Below, in pieces: positions 1 through 9,384 of a DNA stretch of 64,000 nucleotides. Made by a program: the position numbers and the translations under genes. How positions within the stretch are numbered: position 1 is the stretch's first letter; each line of letters begins with the position of its first letter. Source of the stretch: Cetobacterium sp. 2A (GTDB taxonomy: Bacteria > Fusobacteriota > Fusobacteriia > Fusobacteriales > Fusobacteriaceae); the NCBI RefSeq assembly GCF_014250685.1, contig NZ_JACFAJ010000006.1, positions 1 to 64,000 on the forward strand. The letters are read 5' to 3'. The notes under the pieces are model-generated. The model worked only from the letters and a program-made list of their open reading frames with translations. It had not been told where the DNA came from and did not search any database.

Positions 1-1
1 T

Positions 2-100
2 TATGAAAAAAATACTCTGGAAGATTTAAAAAGAGACATAAATTTAATGAAACAACTTTTAGAGCAAATAGAAAAATATGAAAATACTACATTTAGTTAG
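2..100 (+). CDS. C-terminal end of an unknown phage protein (partial)
   Basis: An open frame enters from the left edge and ends at TAG 98-100. It encodes 32 residues, mostly charged with leucines (DINLMKQLLEQIEKYE), consistent with an amphipathic or coiled-coil C-terminus. The start lies outside the window, so no function can be assigned. It reads in the same direction as the prophage genes that follow. Confidence 0.45.
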   Translation, partial: YEKNTLEDLKRDINLMKQLLEQIEKYENTTFS

Positions 101-178
101 TAACAAAATATGGATGAACCAATGTGTAAATTACAGGAAGGTTCGGGAAAGGGGTTGGCAGAATGGAGGTATATAAAT

Positions 179-1204
179 GTGAATTTAGATACCAGTAAGA
201 TATTTAGAATAGGTATAGATTGGTTAACTCTATATAACTTTGAAATTAGCTACAATAGTAATCTATATATAACAGAACAAGTAACAGAAGAGTTCTATCA
301 AGAAAAGTTCTATTTAGAAGAACCAAGTTATACCTTGGATAGCACTACACGATTATACACAAGTGGAAAAGAAACGTATTTTAAAAATTTGAGATTTAAT
401 CCTAATAAGATTTTGAGTGGACATAATATTTATAATTCAAGAGAAATAGAGTTGGAAGCAGCTCTTTTAATATTAGTAAAAGAACTTTCAGAAAAGGGAA
501 TAGACATAGAGTTGGCACAAGCGAAAATAAAAGATATTGAAATAAATCTTAATTTTAATAAAGCTTTCCTAGATGTTCAAGAAGCATTAAAACTTCTTTT
601 TATATCGGTCCCACACTTTAAAAAGATAAGTAGATGCACTAGAAATAAAAGCTATAGATTGATGTTTCAAGATGAGACTCTTCTAGGGAATTATGGAGCT
701 ACTCTAGTTACTGCTTATGATAAAACAGAGGAATCTAAAAAACTAGATTTGGAGTTAGATATAACAAGATTAGAATGGAAGTTTTTAAATAGAACCTTTT
801 CATATTATACCAATAAAAAAGGAAAAGATAATAGCTTGAATTCGATTTTAGGGAGCTTTGAGCTTATAGATGGAATCTTCATAGAGAATACCAAGAGAAA
901 GCTCTTAGAAGAGGGGATAAAACACTTAGAAAGTATTATAAAGATTAATTTAGAGAAAGAGTTTCTAGCTTTTAAAAAATCTAATAAATTTGGAAAAGAG
1001 TTAGGAAAGAAAGCGAAAAGAGGAGTCTATAGACATCTAGAAGAAAATTGCTGGATATTTGATTATACTCTTCTGATAGAGCTTGTTGATAAACATGATA
1101 AACCACATAAAACAAGAGAAATAAAAACAATATTAAAGAATTATTCCAATCACAATAATTTAGAAAAACTGAATTATTTGATGGAATTTATTTTTAACCA
1201 CTAG
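179..1204 (+). CDS. Putative phage/plasmid replication-initiator-like protein
   Basis: About 341 residues. I choose GTG 179 because a clear ribosome site (TGGAGG, 164-169) lies 9 bases before it; the first ATG of the frame at 110 has none. Visible stretches such as IFRIGIDWLTLY, a KIKDIEINLNF strand, VTAYDKTEES and LDITRLEWKF resemble the strand-rich core of phage/plasmid Rep proteins (II/X or Rep_trans type), where a YDK-then-ExR pattern is common. That is family resemblance only: I cannot see a complete HUH motif and active tyrosine with certainty. The C-terminal third is lysine-rich. It sits upstream of the packaging genes, which is an unusual place for a replication gene in a contractile-tail phage. 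It could instead be an unrelated phage protein. Confidence 0.4.
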   Translation: MNLDTSKIFRIGIDWLTLYNFEISYNSNLYITEQVTEEFYQEKFYLEEPSYTLDSTTRLYTSGKETYFKNLRFNPNKILSGHNIYNSREIELEAALLILVKELSEKGIDIELAQAKIKDIEINLNFNKAFLDVQEALKLLFISVPHFKKISRCTRNKSYRLMFQDETLLGNYGATLVTAYDKTEESKKLDLELDITRLEWKFLNRTFSYYTNKKGKDNSLNSILGSFELIDGIFIENTKRKLLEEGIKHLESIIKINLEKEFLAFKKSNKFGKELGKKAKRGVYRHLEENCWIFDYTLLIELVDKHDKPHKTREIKTILKNYSNHNNLEKLNYLMEFIFNH

Positions 1205-1222
1205 TTTCAAATAGTGGTTAAA
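1193..1222 (+). terminator. Stem-loop at end of Rep-like gene
   Basis: An 11-bp perfect stem (TTTAACCACTA with TAGTGGTTAAA) and an 8-nt loop span the stop codon of the preceding gene. The T-run after it is poor on the + strand and better on the - strand, so termination efficiency is uncertain. The rest of 1223-1385 holds no gene that I can support. Confidence 0.5.
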
Positions 1223-1385
1223 TCTTTGATGCGTAAAAACAAGCTTAAATACTTTGGAAATAGACAGGTTGTAGAGAATATTCAAAGAAGTAATTGTAGT
1301 GATTTTTCCTTATTAACTAAATAGCCAATATAAATGACATTTTTATTACTTAACTAATTCTTTTTATAGGAGGTGTGTCATAGCA

Positions 1386-1954
1386 ATGATAAATAAAGTT
1401 TCTACTACAATAAAAAAGAGATAAGAAAAAGATTCGAGTATGGAGAAGATCTAAAAGAGTTAGCCTATGAATTTAGATTATCCTATGGCACATTAAGGAA
1501 CATATCTAGTAAAGAAAAGTGGGTAAAAGGAATAAACTCATCTCTGCTCTACTTGAAGGAAGTTGAGAAAGATATAGAGAGTCACTTGGAAGAGAAAGAA
1601 GAGATAAAGGGTCATTATAAAAATCTTCATAAATCAACCTTAGCTTACTTAATCGAGTTAGAAAGAAAAAAAGAAAGACCTACAAACAAAGGGAGAGAAG
1701 ATGCTTTAAAAACTAGAATAGCTACTCACAGAGATGGTTATCGATTTGCTAAAGAACTTTACTCTATAATGTCTCCAGAGGAAGAGATTGACTACAAGAT
1801 TAAGTTAGTAAGATATGAAGCATATAAAGAACAGATACTATCAGATGAGAAAGAAAGAGTAATAAAACTAGATGAGGATTTAGTAGATTTAAAATTAAAA
1901 AAAATAGAATTGAAAACAAAAGAGAAAAGGCAAAAGCTTATGGAGTTGTTGTAG
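1386..1954 (+). CDS. Phage HTH protein, small-terminase-like, with apparent -1 frameshift
   Basis: ATG 1386 lies 12 bases after AGGAGGT (1368-1374), but its frame stops at 1422 after 12 codons. The frame one base back stays open from about 1412 to 1954. It encodes a helix-turn-helix segment (EDLKELAYEFRLSYGTLRNI, then SSKEKWVKG) like the N-terminus of PBSX-type small terminase subunits, followed by a helical charged region. The junction falls on a run of six A, phased as A AAA AAG. Either one A is missing (mutation or sequencing error) or ribosomes slip -1 there. Without the shift the only usable start is TTG 1553, which would lose the HTH. A second, P27-type small terminase lies downstream, so the role here is uncertain. 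Confidence 0.5.
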
Positions 1955-2386
1955 ATGAATAGAATATGTCCGAGATGTAGGAAAGTGTATTCTTATAATC
2001 TTAAAGGGTGTCCAAATGGATGTAATAAGAAAACAAGGACTGAATCAAATAGGATATACGATAAGTGTCAAAGAGAGCATCAAAGTTTTTATAATAGTAA
2101 AGAGTGGAAGAGACTAAGAGAAGCCTGTAAGAACAGATTTAGTAATCTATGTCTTTGGAGCTTATACAAACATAAAAGAGTTGTGACAGGAACAACAGCT
2201 CATCATATAGTTCCGTTATCAGAAGATAAATTAAAAGGATCTTTATTATCTAACCTTGTTTATCTAAGTGACGAAGCTCATAGAGAGATACATAAATTGT
2301 ATGAATCAAATCAAACAGGGACAATTAAAGAAATAAGAGAGTTTATTCAGGTGTGGGAAGTAGAGACTGAAGGTAGGGGTATATGA
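1955..2386 (+). CDS. HNH endonuclease
   Basis: 143 residues. Two Cys pairs (CPRCRKVYSY and CPNGC) form a probable zinc knuckle at the N-terminus. The HNH core is read as YNSKEWKRLRE, then TTAHHIVPLSED, then NLVYLSDEAHREIHK, with the His pair at about residues 88-89 and the closing H-x3-H. ATG directly follows the TAG of the preceding gene, so the two are probably translationally coupled. HNH nucleases encoded next to terminase genes are common in HK97-type phages and take part in DNA packaging; this position just before small and large terminase fits that role. The following 85 bases contain no gene. Confidence 0.85.
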   Translation: MNRICPRCRKVYSYNLKGCPNGCNKKTRTESNRIYDKCQREHQSFYNSKEWKRLREACKNRFSNLCLWSLYKHKRVVTGTTAHHIVPLSEDKLKGSLLSNLVYLSDEAHREIHKLYESNQTGTIKEIREFIQVWEVETEGRGI

Positions 2387-2471
2387 AAAAGTTTTAGGGT
2401 CACAGCCCAATACCGCATCCTTCCAATACTTTTCGCAAATTTCCCTTTGAGAAGTTTTTTGAAAATAAAAA

Positions 2472-2933
2472 ATGGAGGTGTCAAAAATTAGAAAACCACT
2501 TGAAGTACAAACAAAACATTTAACTCAGGAAGAGATAAAAATAAAAAAGTTAGAGCAAGAATCGGTTTTTGTAGGAAATGAACAACTTAAAATCCCTCCA
2601 GATTGGCTGGTAAACGAGATAGCAACAAAAGAATGGGTAAGACTTGTAGAGCAGTTTAATAAAAAATCTATGATAAGCAACTTAGATTATAATAATTTGG
2701 GAGCTTATTGCAATGCTTTTGCTAGGTATGCATCTATTGTAACAAATCTAAAAACAGACGTAATGATTGTAGAGGAAATAAATCCACTTGTAAGCTTAGA
2801 ACTGAAGTATTCAGATGAAATGAAAAGGTATGGTTCTTTGTTAGGATTAACTATGGAATCAAGATTAAAAGCTGGCTCTGGAATAATTACAATAATAGAT
2901 GAAAAACTAGATAAAGAGTTTGGAGATGTTTAA
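2472..2933 (+). CDS. Phage terminase small subunit, P27 family
   Basis: About 150 residues, matching P27-family small terminases: IPPDWLVNEIATKEWVRLVEQ near residue 42, then NLDYNNLGAYCNAFARYA and a conserved C-terminus with NPLVSLELKYSDEMKRYGSLLGLTMESR. It selects viral DNA and partners the large subunit, whose ATG overlaps its stop (TAATG at 2931-2935). The start is ambiguous: ATG 2472 has no ribosome site, while GGAGG at 2474-2478 is correctly spaced for ATT 2487. The stretch before residue 40 is poorly conserved in this family, so homology would not settle the start. Confidence 0.85.
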   Translation: MEVSKIRKPLEVQTKHLTQEEIKIKKLEQESVFVGNEQLKIPPDWLVNEIATKEWVRLVEQFNKKSMISNLDYNNLGAYCNAFARYASIVTNLKTDVMIVEEINPLVSLELKYSDEMKRYGSLLGLTMESRLKAGSGIITIIDEKLDKEFGDV

Positions 2934-4642
2934 TGAGTACTAAAAGTGAGCTTGTACAATATTCAAAAGATTGTATAGACGGAGTAATACCAAGTGGACA
3001 AAAGCATATATGGGCTTGTAAACGTTTTTTAAAAGATGTTGAAGAAAAGAAGTTCATTTGGGATGAAGAGGAAGCTCAACGAATTGTTAAATGGTTTACA
3101 TACCTTAACCATTCAAAAGGTGTATTAGCAGGAACTCCAATAATGCTAACAACTTGGCAAAAGTTTATAGTTTGTCAAATATATGCTTGGAAAAGAAAAG
3201 ATGGGTATAGAAGATTTAAGAAAGCATTTATAGAGGTTGGAAGGAAAAATGCCAAAACTCAAATGCAAGCTGGATGTATGCTGTATGAAATATCTGTAGT
3301 GGCAACAAGAAATAATGAGATAGCAGAAACATTTTGTGCAGGAACAAAAAGAGAACAATCAAAATTACTATTTTCAGAGTGTCAAAATATGCTTACTGGG
3401 AGTTCTTTATCTCCAAAATTCAAAATAACAAGAGATAAAATAGTTCACATAAAAACAACATCATTTTTAAAGCCATTATCTAAGCAAGATGGAAAAACAG
3501 GAGATGGAACTAATCCTGCTGCATTGGTTTTAGATGAATACCATCAACATGCAACAACAGAATTCTATGATCTAGCACTAGGAAGTAACTCTAAAGAGTC
3601 ATTATTGTTAATAATAACAACAGCAGGAATAGATTTAAATGTTCCTTGCTATAGAGAGGAATATAAATATTGCTCAGAATTGTTAAATCCAAATTTAGAT
3701 ATAGAAAATAGTGAGTATTTTGTAGATATTTGTGAAGCTGATAAAGGTGATGAAATAGGAGATATAAGAACTTGGAAAAAAGCGAATCCTCTTAGAGCAA
3801 CATACAAAGAGGGGATAGAAAAGATAACATCTGATTATGAAGTTGCTAAAAGCGTTCCTGAAAAGATGATTTCATTTAAAACAAAAATCTTAAATATTTG
3901 GGTTCAAGCTAAAGATTTAGGATATATAGATATGGAAAAATGGAAGAAGTGTCAAGTTAAGGAATTACCATATGAAATAAGAAATAGAGCTGTGTATGTA
4001 GGATTTGACATGTCTGCCAAGATAGATTTAACAAGTGTATCATTTATACTTCCTATAATGGATGATGGAATAGCAAAATATATAATTTTTAGTCACTCCT
4101 TTATTCCAAATAGAGATAAATTAATGGAGAGAAAATTAGTCGATAAAGTTCCTTATGATACATGGGAAGAGTTAGGATTTTTAACAATAACAAATACCCC
4201 TATCGTAGACCAAGAACAAGTTATGCAATATGTAATAAAAACTTGTGAAGAAAACAATTGGGAAATAAGGCATCTTTGCTTTGATCCCGCAAATGCTTCT
4301 AAGATAATGATGGATTTGGAAGTGCAAGGATATGAGGTAACAGAGGTATTTCAATCACATAAGTCTCTAAATGAAAGCACACAAGGCTTTAGAGAACAGG
4401 TATATTCAGGAAATATTATATATGTGTATAACCCTCTTCTAAATTATGCTATGGGAAATACTGTAATAAAGCAAAATAATGGATTAATAAAAATAGATAA
4501 GGATGCTTCACGAAAAAGAATAGATCCCGTTGATGCACTATTATGTTCATTTAAACTAGCTATGTATCATGAATTTGAATTTGATATTACTCAATATGCA
4601 GAAGATAACTACCTAGATAAATTATATGGAGGGGGTGAATAA
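2933..4642 (+). CDS. Phage terminase large subunit
   Basis: 569 residues, the usual length for HK97/P27-associated large terminases. The N-terminal ATPase shows a degenerate Walker A (VGRKNAKTQ, residues about 102-110), a Walker B (AALVLDEYH, about 197-205) and a coupling region LLIITTAG. The C-terminal RNase-H-like nuclease shows YVGFDMSAKIDLT, where Asp would bind metal, and the closing acidic RIDPVDALL. It pumps DNA into the prohead. It overlaps TerS and portal by TAATG junctions, so this is a tightly coupled packaging operon. No frame damage is seen in this gene. Confidence 0.93.
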   Translation: MSTKSELVQYSKDCIDGVIPSGQKHIWACKRFLKDVEEKKFIWDEEEAQRIVKWFTYLNHSKGVLAGTPIMLTTWQKFIVCQIYAWKRKDGYRRFKKAFIEVGRKNAKTQMQAGCMLYEISVVATRNNEIAETFCAGTKREQSKLLFSECQNMLTGSSLSPKFKITRDKIVHIKTTSFLKPLSKQDGKTGDGTNPAALVLDEYHQHATTEFYDLALGSNSKESLLLIITTAGIDLNVPCYREEYKYCSELLNPNLDIENSEYFVDICEADKGDEIGDIRTWKKANPLRATYKEGIEKITSDYEVAKSVPEKMISFKTKILNIWVQAKDLGYIDMEKWKKCQVKELPYEIRNRAVYVGFDMSAKIDLTSVSFILPIMDDGIAKYIIFSHSFIPNRDKLMERKLVDKVPYDTWEELGFLTITNTPIVDQEQVMQYVIKTCEENNWEIRHLCFDPANASKIMMDLEVQGYEVTEVFQSHKSLNESTQGFREQVYSGNIIYVYNPLLNYAMGNTVIKQNNGLIKIDKDASRKRIDPVDALLCSFKLAMYHEFEFDITQYAEDNYLDKLYGGGE

Positions 4643-5892
4643 TGAAAATAGTTGAAAAAATAAAAAATATGATGAAAACAGAAAAAAAAGAAGGACTTAC
4701 TCTTGAAGAGCTTGGAGATTTTTTAGGTGGTTATGGAATTAATATAGATAACATTGATAATAGTAGTGATTTATCAGAAACAATTTATTATATTTGTTTA
4801 AAACATTTATCAGATACAATGTCAAAAATGCCCTGGGAACTTAGAGTTTTAACAGAAAAAAAGGGGAAAGAAAAGATTATAAATTCTAAAATGGAAACCC
4901 TTTTAAATCTTAGACCTAACCCATATATAAGTTCTGCAACATTTTGGGGAACAGTTGAACTAAATAAATTACATCATGGAAATGCCTATATATATATAGA
5001 AGCAGACAGAAATGGATTTCCTAAGTATCTTTGGGTACTTCCAAGCAATCAAGTAAAGATTTGGATAGATAATAAGGGTATTTTTGGTAGATTAAATGCT
5101 CTTTGGTATGTTTGGACAGATAGCAGAAGTGGAAAGCAATATAGCTTTGAAATGGATGAGATTATACATTTTAAAACACATATTAGTTTTGATGGACTTT
5201 CAGGAATTCCAATAAGAGATATTTTAAAAACTCAAATAAGTAGTGGTAAAAATTCTATCGGATTTTTAAATAAATTATATAAAAATAATATGTTTGGATC
5301 TAAAGTTTTAGTTCATTATACAGGAGAATTGAAACAAGGAGCGGAGGCTAAGATAGCTTTAAAACTTGAAAATTTCTCAAAAACTCAAGGGTCAGGAAAG
5401 TTTATTCCAATTCCACTTGGGATGCAAGCTCAATTACTAGATATGAAGCTAGCAGATGCACAATTCTTTGAGAATAATAAAGTGTCAGCATTACAATTAG
5501 CAGCTGCATTTGGAATAAAGCCAAACATAATAAATGATTATACAAAATCATCATATAGTAACTCTGAAACTCAACAAGTAGATTTCTATGTAAATACACT
5601 TCAACCATTATTTAAAGCGTATGAACAAGAAATAACATATAAATTGTTAAGTGAAAGGGATATTGATAAAGGATATAGATTAGAAATTAATGAAAAAATT
5701 CTCTTCAAAATGGATAATAAAACCCAAGCTGAAGTTTATAGTAAATACTTGACTAATTTTGCTATGACACCAAATGAGGTGCGAGAAGATTTAAATCTTC
5801 CATATATAGAAGGTGGAGATACTCTATTAGGTAATGGTTCTACAATCAATTTAGAAAATATAGGAACACAGTATATAAAGGGGGGTGAATAG
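4642..5892 (+). CDS. Phage portal protein, HK97 family
   Basis: 416 residues with typical HK97 portal features: ETIYYICLKHLSDTMSKMPW near the N-terminus, LNLRPNPYISSATFWGTVELN, LHHGNAYIYIEAD, a wing region, and the C-terminal FFENNKVSALQLAAAFGIKP followed by YSNSETQQVDFY. Portals form the dodecameric ring that carries the DNA channel and docks the connector. The start overlaps the terL stop and is preceded by GAGGGGG. The gene is intact, and the frame damage that affects the capsid genes begins only about 170 bases beyond its end. Confidence 0.93.
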   Translation: MKIVEKIKNMMKTEKKEGLTLEELGDFLGGYGINIDNIDNSSDLSETIYYICLKHLSDTMSKMPWELRVLTEKKGKEKIINSKMETLLNLRPNPYISSATFWGTVELNKLHHGNAYIYIEADRNGFPKYLWVLPSNQVKIWIDNKGIFGRLNALWYVWTDSRSGKQYSFEMDEIIHFKTHISFDGLSGIPIRDILKTQISSGKNSIGFLNKLYKNNMFGSKVLVHYTGELKQGAEAKIALKLENFSKTQGSGKFIPIPLGMQAQLLDMKLADAQFFENNKVSALQLAAAFGIKPNIINDYTKSSYSNSETQQVDFYVNTLQPLFKAYEQEITYKLLSERDIDKGYRLEINEKILFKMDNKTQAEVYSKYLTNFAMTPNEVREDLNLPYIEGGDTLLGNGSTINLENIGTQYIKGGE

Positions 5893-6610
5893 ATGCCAAT
5901 ACTAAATTTAGATAAAGGCAAATTAGAAGTAAAAAATAAAACTGAAAATGCAGTGGATCTTATTATTTTTGGGGAAATTGCATCAAGTAGATGGTCAAAT
6001 AGTGATGTTATACCCTCTGATGTGAATGAGTTATTAAATGAAATTGGAGAAAATGATGCTTGTAGATATTTATATTAATTCACCAGGTGGAAGTGTTTTG
6101 CAGGAATAGCAAATATACAACTGGTAGGTAAGACCTAAGGTCATAAAAGAGTTATTGGTAGAAGGGTGAATGCAGCTTCAATAGCCTCAGTTATAGCTAA
6201 TGGCGGGAGATGAGATTATAGTTCCTGAGAATGCTTATTTGATGATTCATAAAGCAATGGGGGTTTGCAATAGTGTAATGCTGATGAATTTAAGAGAGCA
6301 AGCTAATTAATATGAGAGGTTTTGATACCACGATAGCAAATGCTTATATGACAAAAGCAAAAGAAAATAAAAACCTATTGATGAATTTTAGAACTTATGA
6401 AAGCTGAGACATGGTTTAGATGGTTTTACAGCTCAAGATTATATTCAATGTGACTTTAACAGAGTCAGTTGATATAGCAGCTTATTTAGATGGGAGCACT
6501 ATATAAGAATTTATAAATTACCCCAAAATCATTTTAAATGCAATAACATAAAAGTTAAAGATAAAAATCCTGAGAGTCAAGAAGATTTTGGAAGTTCCGA
6601 AATTGAGTAG
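5893..6610 (+). pseudogene. ClpP-type prohead protease, multiply frameshifted
   Basis: ATG 5893 follows GGGGGGTG and directly abuts the portal stop. The first 60 codons read normally (LIIFGEIASSRWSNSDV), then the frame breaks near 6063. Reading across frames recovers a Clp/S14-type head maturation protease: DIYINSPGGSV, AGIANIQL, GRRVNAASIASVIANGG (Ser nucleophile), DEIIVPENAYLMIHKAMG (His), then GFDTTIANAYMTKAKE. Breaks occur near 6063, 6098, 6205, 6270 and later, often at short G or T runs. The product would cleave capsid delta domains. As written it cannot be translated; whether this is biological decay or uncorrected sequence is open. Confidence 0.75.
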
Positions 6611-6656
6611 CAAAGCAAAATTAAATTTATTAATAAATCTTATAGGAGGGGTCATA

Positions 6657-7892
6657 ATGACAAAATTACAAACAGTTACAACAAGAGATGTTCAATCTAA
6701 AATCAGAAGCGAAAAATACTATGGAGAGGGAAGGGATTCACAGAGTCCGAAATAAAAAGAGGTTACAAATAGAATATCAGAGCTTCAAGCTAAAATTAAT
6801 TTACAAAAAGAATTAGAAAAATTCAGGAACTGAGTAAATAAATAGAAATGGACAGCAATTAGGAAGAGGCAATTTAGATGGAGATAATACAGACTCAAAT
6901 GCAAGATATGAGGAAGCCTTCTATAATACTTTAAGGGGAAGAAGCAAATGCAGATGGATATAGAGGTCTTAGAAGCAAGAAACTTAAATTCAGGAGTTGA
7001 AGCTGATGGTGGATTGGTTTTAATACCAGTAGACCAAACAACAGAAATTAATGGAATTAAAAAGAACATATACAGCTTTAAGAGGATTAGTACATTTGAG
7101 AACAAGTAAGAACAACGATGGGTCTAGAGTATTAGAGCAAGATGTCAGAGCATACTCTCCACTTGAAGAGTTTACAGAAACAGGTGAGGGAAGGAATTAA
7201 AAGAAACAAGTGCACCTAAATTTATACCTGTGACATATGCAAATAAAAAATTATGGGTGGAATTTTACCTATTCCAAGAACTTTACTACAAGATCAAACA
7301 GCTAATTTAAGAAGTTATCTAAATAAATGTTAGCTAAAAAAAAGCTGTTGCAACAGAAAATTCTTTGATATTGCAATCCTTAATACATTAACAAAAAGTC
7401 CAAGTTGAAACTAATTGACGATTGTAAAAGATATAATGGATGTTACATTAGATCCATCTATTTCAGCACTAGCTAAAGTAATAACTAATCAAGATGGATT
7501 TAACTACTTAAATAAACTTAAAGATTCACAAGGTAATTACTTGTTAGAAAAAGACCCTAAAAATCCAAACTAAGAAGATGTTAAATGGAAAAGAGATTTT
7601 TGTTTTATCAAATAGAACATTGAAAACAACAGGAACAACAGAGAAAAAAGTCTCCGCTAATAATTGGGTCATTAACAGAAGCAATTGTATTATTTGATAG
7701 AGAAACAATTGAATTAAAATCAACTGATGTTGGCGAGAGATGCTTTCAAGAAAAATAGAGTAGATATGAGAGCTATTATGAGATTAGATGTTAAGAAATT
7801 TGATTCAGCAGCAGTTGTATTTTGGTCAAATTCCAATAGTAGGAACAGCGTCTGTAGCTTTTAAACAAAGTGTAGTAAGAGAAGGATACTAA
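6657..7892 (+). pseudogene. Major capsid protein, HK97 family, multiply frameshifted
   Basis: ATG 6657 has a good site (AGGAGGGG, 6644-6651). Following the coding sense across many small indels gives an HK97-fold capsid protein: an N-terminal coiled region (NRISELQAKINLQKELEKF) that would be the delta domain, then NSGVEADGGLVLIPVDQTT, TYTALRGLVHLRTSK, ILPIPRTLLQDQ, LDPSISALAKVITNQDGF, NYLLEKDPKNP, then KNRVDMRAIMRLDVKKF and VVREGY just before TAA 7890-7892. Indels fall about every 50-150 bases, but amino-acid sense is preserved between them. Unlike an old pseudogene, no large deletion is apparent. Confidence 0.75.
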
Positions 7893-7911
7893 GAAAAAAT
7901 AAGGTGGTTAA

Positions 7912-8201
7912 ATGATAGATTTAACAAAAACTAAAGAGTATCTAAGAATAGATGAAAGTGATGAAGATAATTTTATTGAAATGCTTTATAGAATTTAGTA
8001 AAGAAGAGATAGCAAATTTCCACTGGAGTCACTTTTGGACTCTGGTGGTTTCTTTAAAACTTATGAGTTAGCTCAGTTTGATAATTATAACTGATAGATA
8101 TGAAAATAGAGGCTCTCAAGACCTTGAATTTAAACCAAATAACATTCTTTCATCTTTTATATACTAAATTAAAGTATAGTGAATTTAAATGTCTAATCTA
8201 A
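7912..8201 (+). pseudogene. Head-tail connector (gp6-like), frameshifted
   Basis: ATG 7912 follows AAGGTGG. The frame reads MIDLTKTKEYLRIDESDEDNFIE, a signature of the gp6/QLRG-type DNA packaging connector, and then breaks near 7990. Downstream coding sense continues as SKEEIAN, TYELAQ, TDRYENRGSQDLEF and NNILSSFIY, and ends at TAA 8199-8201. Length and position after the capsid gene fit the family (about 95 residues). It overlaps the next gene start by 13 bases. Confidence 0.6.
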
Positions 8202-8513
8202 GCAGTAGATTAAGAAATAGAATTGGCATCTATAAGAAAGAAAATATTAAAGGGAAATTGGGAACAAGCTATGAGGATATATTAATAAAAAAAGTAATGG
8301 GCTGAGATAAAATTTCAATCTGGAAGTATCGTTAATGGTGAAGGAGATACAGCAGCCAATAACACAAGATTTAAAATAAGAATTAGGAAAACAGATATTA
8401 AAGCAGATTACCATATCGTTTATAAGGGCTTGATTTACGATATTGAATACATTTATCCAGATTTTAAAAAGAATAGCTTTATAGACCTAATGGTAAAGCT
8501 AAAAACGGAGTGA
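8189..8513 (+). pseudogene. Head-tail adaptor / head closure protein, frameshifted
   Basis: ATG 8189 begins MSNLSSRLRNRIGIYKKE, like phage head-tail joining proteins. The frame breaks near 8300 and recovers as FQSGSIVNGEGDTAANNTRF, then KIRIRKTDIKADYHIVYKG, then IYDIEYIYPDFKKNSFIDL, typical of the small beta-barrel adaptor family. It stops at TGA 8511-8513. Role: closes the head and connects it to the tail. Confidence 0.65.
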
Positions 8514-8517
8514 CAGC

Positions 8518-8927
8518 ATGAGCTTAGATAAACTATCAAAGGATTTAATGAAATTAGCTAACTCAATAAATAATGGTAAAGACTCAAAAGAATTTTAAGA
8601 AAAAGCGGAAACAAATTAAAGAATAAAACATTGAGTGTGGCAAAAAGTAGGGTGAATGAATCTACTGGAAATTATATAAAAAGTATAAAAACGAGGTAAA
8701 GTTTTATGATTTTAAAGGAGCATTAGCAGTGAGGACTTATTCTACTGCTCCTCATGCTCATTTAATTGAATATGGATATATAAAAAAGGATAGAACAGGT
8801 AAAGAACATGGATTTCAAAGAGGTAAACATGTGTTTATGACAGCTCAAAAAAGATTTTGAAGATGAGTTTTACAATGATACTCAAAATTTTATAGATGAT
8901 GTTCTTATGAAAAATGAATTTAAGTAG
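8518..8927 (+). pseudogene. HK97 gp10-like head/tail protein, frameshifted
   Basis: ATG 8518, four bases after the previous stop. It begins MSLDKLSKDLMKLANSINN, breaks near 8598, and recovers as VAKSRVNESTGNYIKSIK and AVRTYSTAPHAHLIEYGY, then RGKHVFMTAQKDFEDEFYND. The HLIEYG motif with a basic C-terminal half is typical of HK97-gp10 family proteins. It stops at TAG 8925-8927. This is the last gene in the indel-dense stretch; the next gene reads cleanly. Confidence 0.65.
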
Positions 8928-8934
8928 GTGAAAG

Positions 8935-9384
8935 GTGATAAGTTTTATAGATATACAGGCTTCAATAGTATCTAAACTGGCTAAAATTGCTCCAGATATA
9001 GAAATTAACTCTTCAGATATAGAAGAAGGCTTTAAGAGACCTTGCTTTTTTATAGATATGTTAGATATAGATTCTTCAAATTTGATGGATAAGTTCCAGG
9101 AAAGAGAAATAGAGTTTGATATTCTATATTTTCCAAAACATCTAAAAAAAAATCAAATGGATCTATTAAAAATGAGAGATATTTTAAACAAAGCTTTTGT
9201 AGAAGAACAATCTTTTAATATAACAGATGATTTAGTTGTAGAAGCAACAGATGTAAAGATATTTGAAGTTGATAAAGTTTTACATTGTGAGTTTAAAGTA
9301 TTTATAGCAGAGGAATATGAGAGAGAATACGAGCACAATATTGAAGAATTAGAGTTTGGGGAGGAAATTAATGGCGACAAGTAA
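8935..9384 (+). CDS. Phage tail terminator-like protein (XkdJ/DUF6838 type)
   Basis: 149 residues from GTG 8935; the alternative is a few codons downstream. The pattern IDIQASIVSKLAKIAPD, then FKRPCFFIDMLDID, a beta-strand EREIEFDILYFP, and an acidic C-terminus fits the small protein found between gp10 and the sheath in PBSX-type phages. It is thought to cap or join the tail. It overlaps the sheath gene by 14 bases. Assignment rests on order and weak motifs. Confidence 0.65.
   Translation: MISFIDIQASIVSKLAKIAPDIEINSSDIEEGFKRPCFFIDMLDIDSSNLMDKFQEREIEFDILYFPKHLKKNQMDLLKMRDILNKAFVEEQSFNITDDLVVEATDVKIFEVDKVLHCEFKVFIAEEYEREYEHNIEELEFGEEINGDK

Noticed and set aside
110-178. ATG 110 as start of the Rep-like gene
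   Set aside because: There is no ribosome site before 110, while TGGAGG is ideally placed for GTG 179.
5893-8927. Many short open frames in the capsid block as small unknown genes
   Set aside because: Joined across frames they spell known head proteins in the usual order, so separate small genes are not supported.
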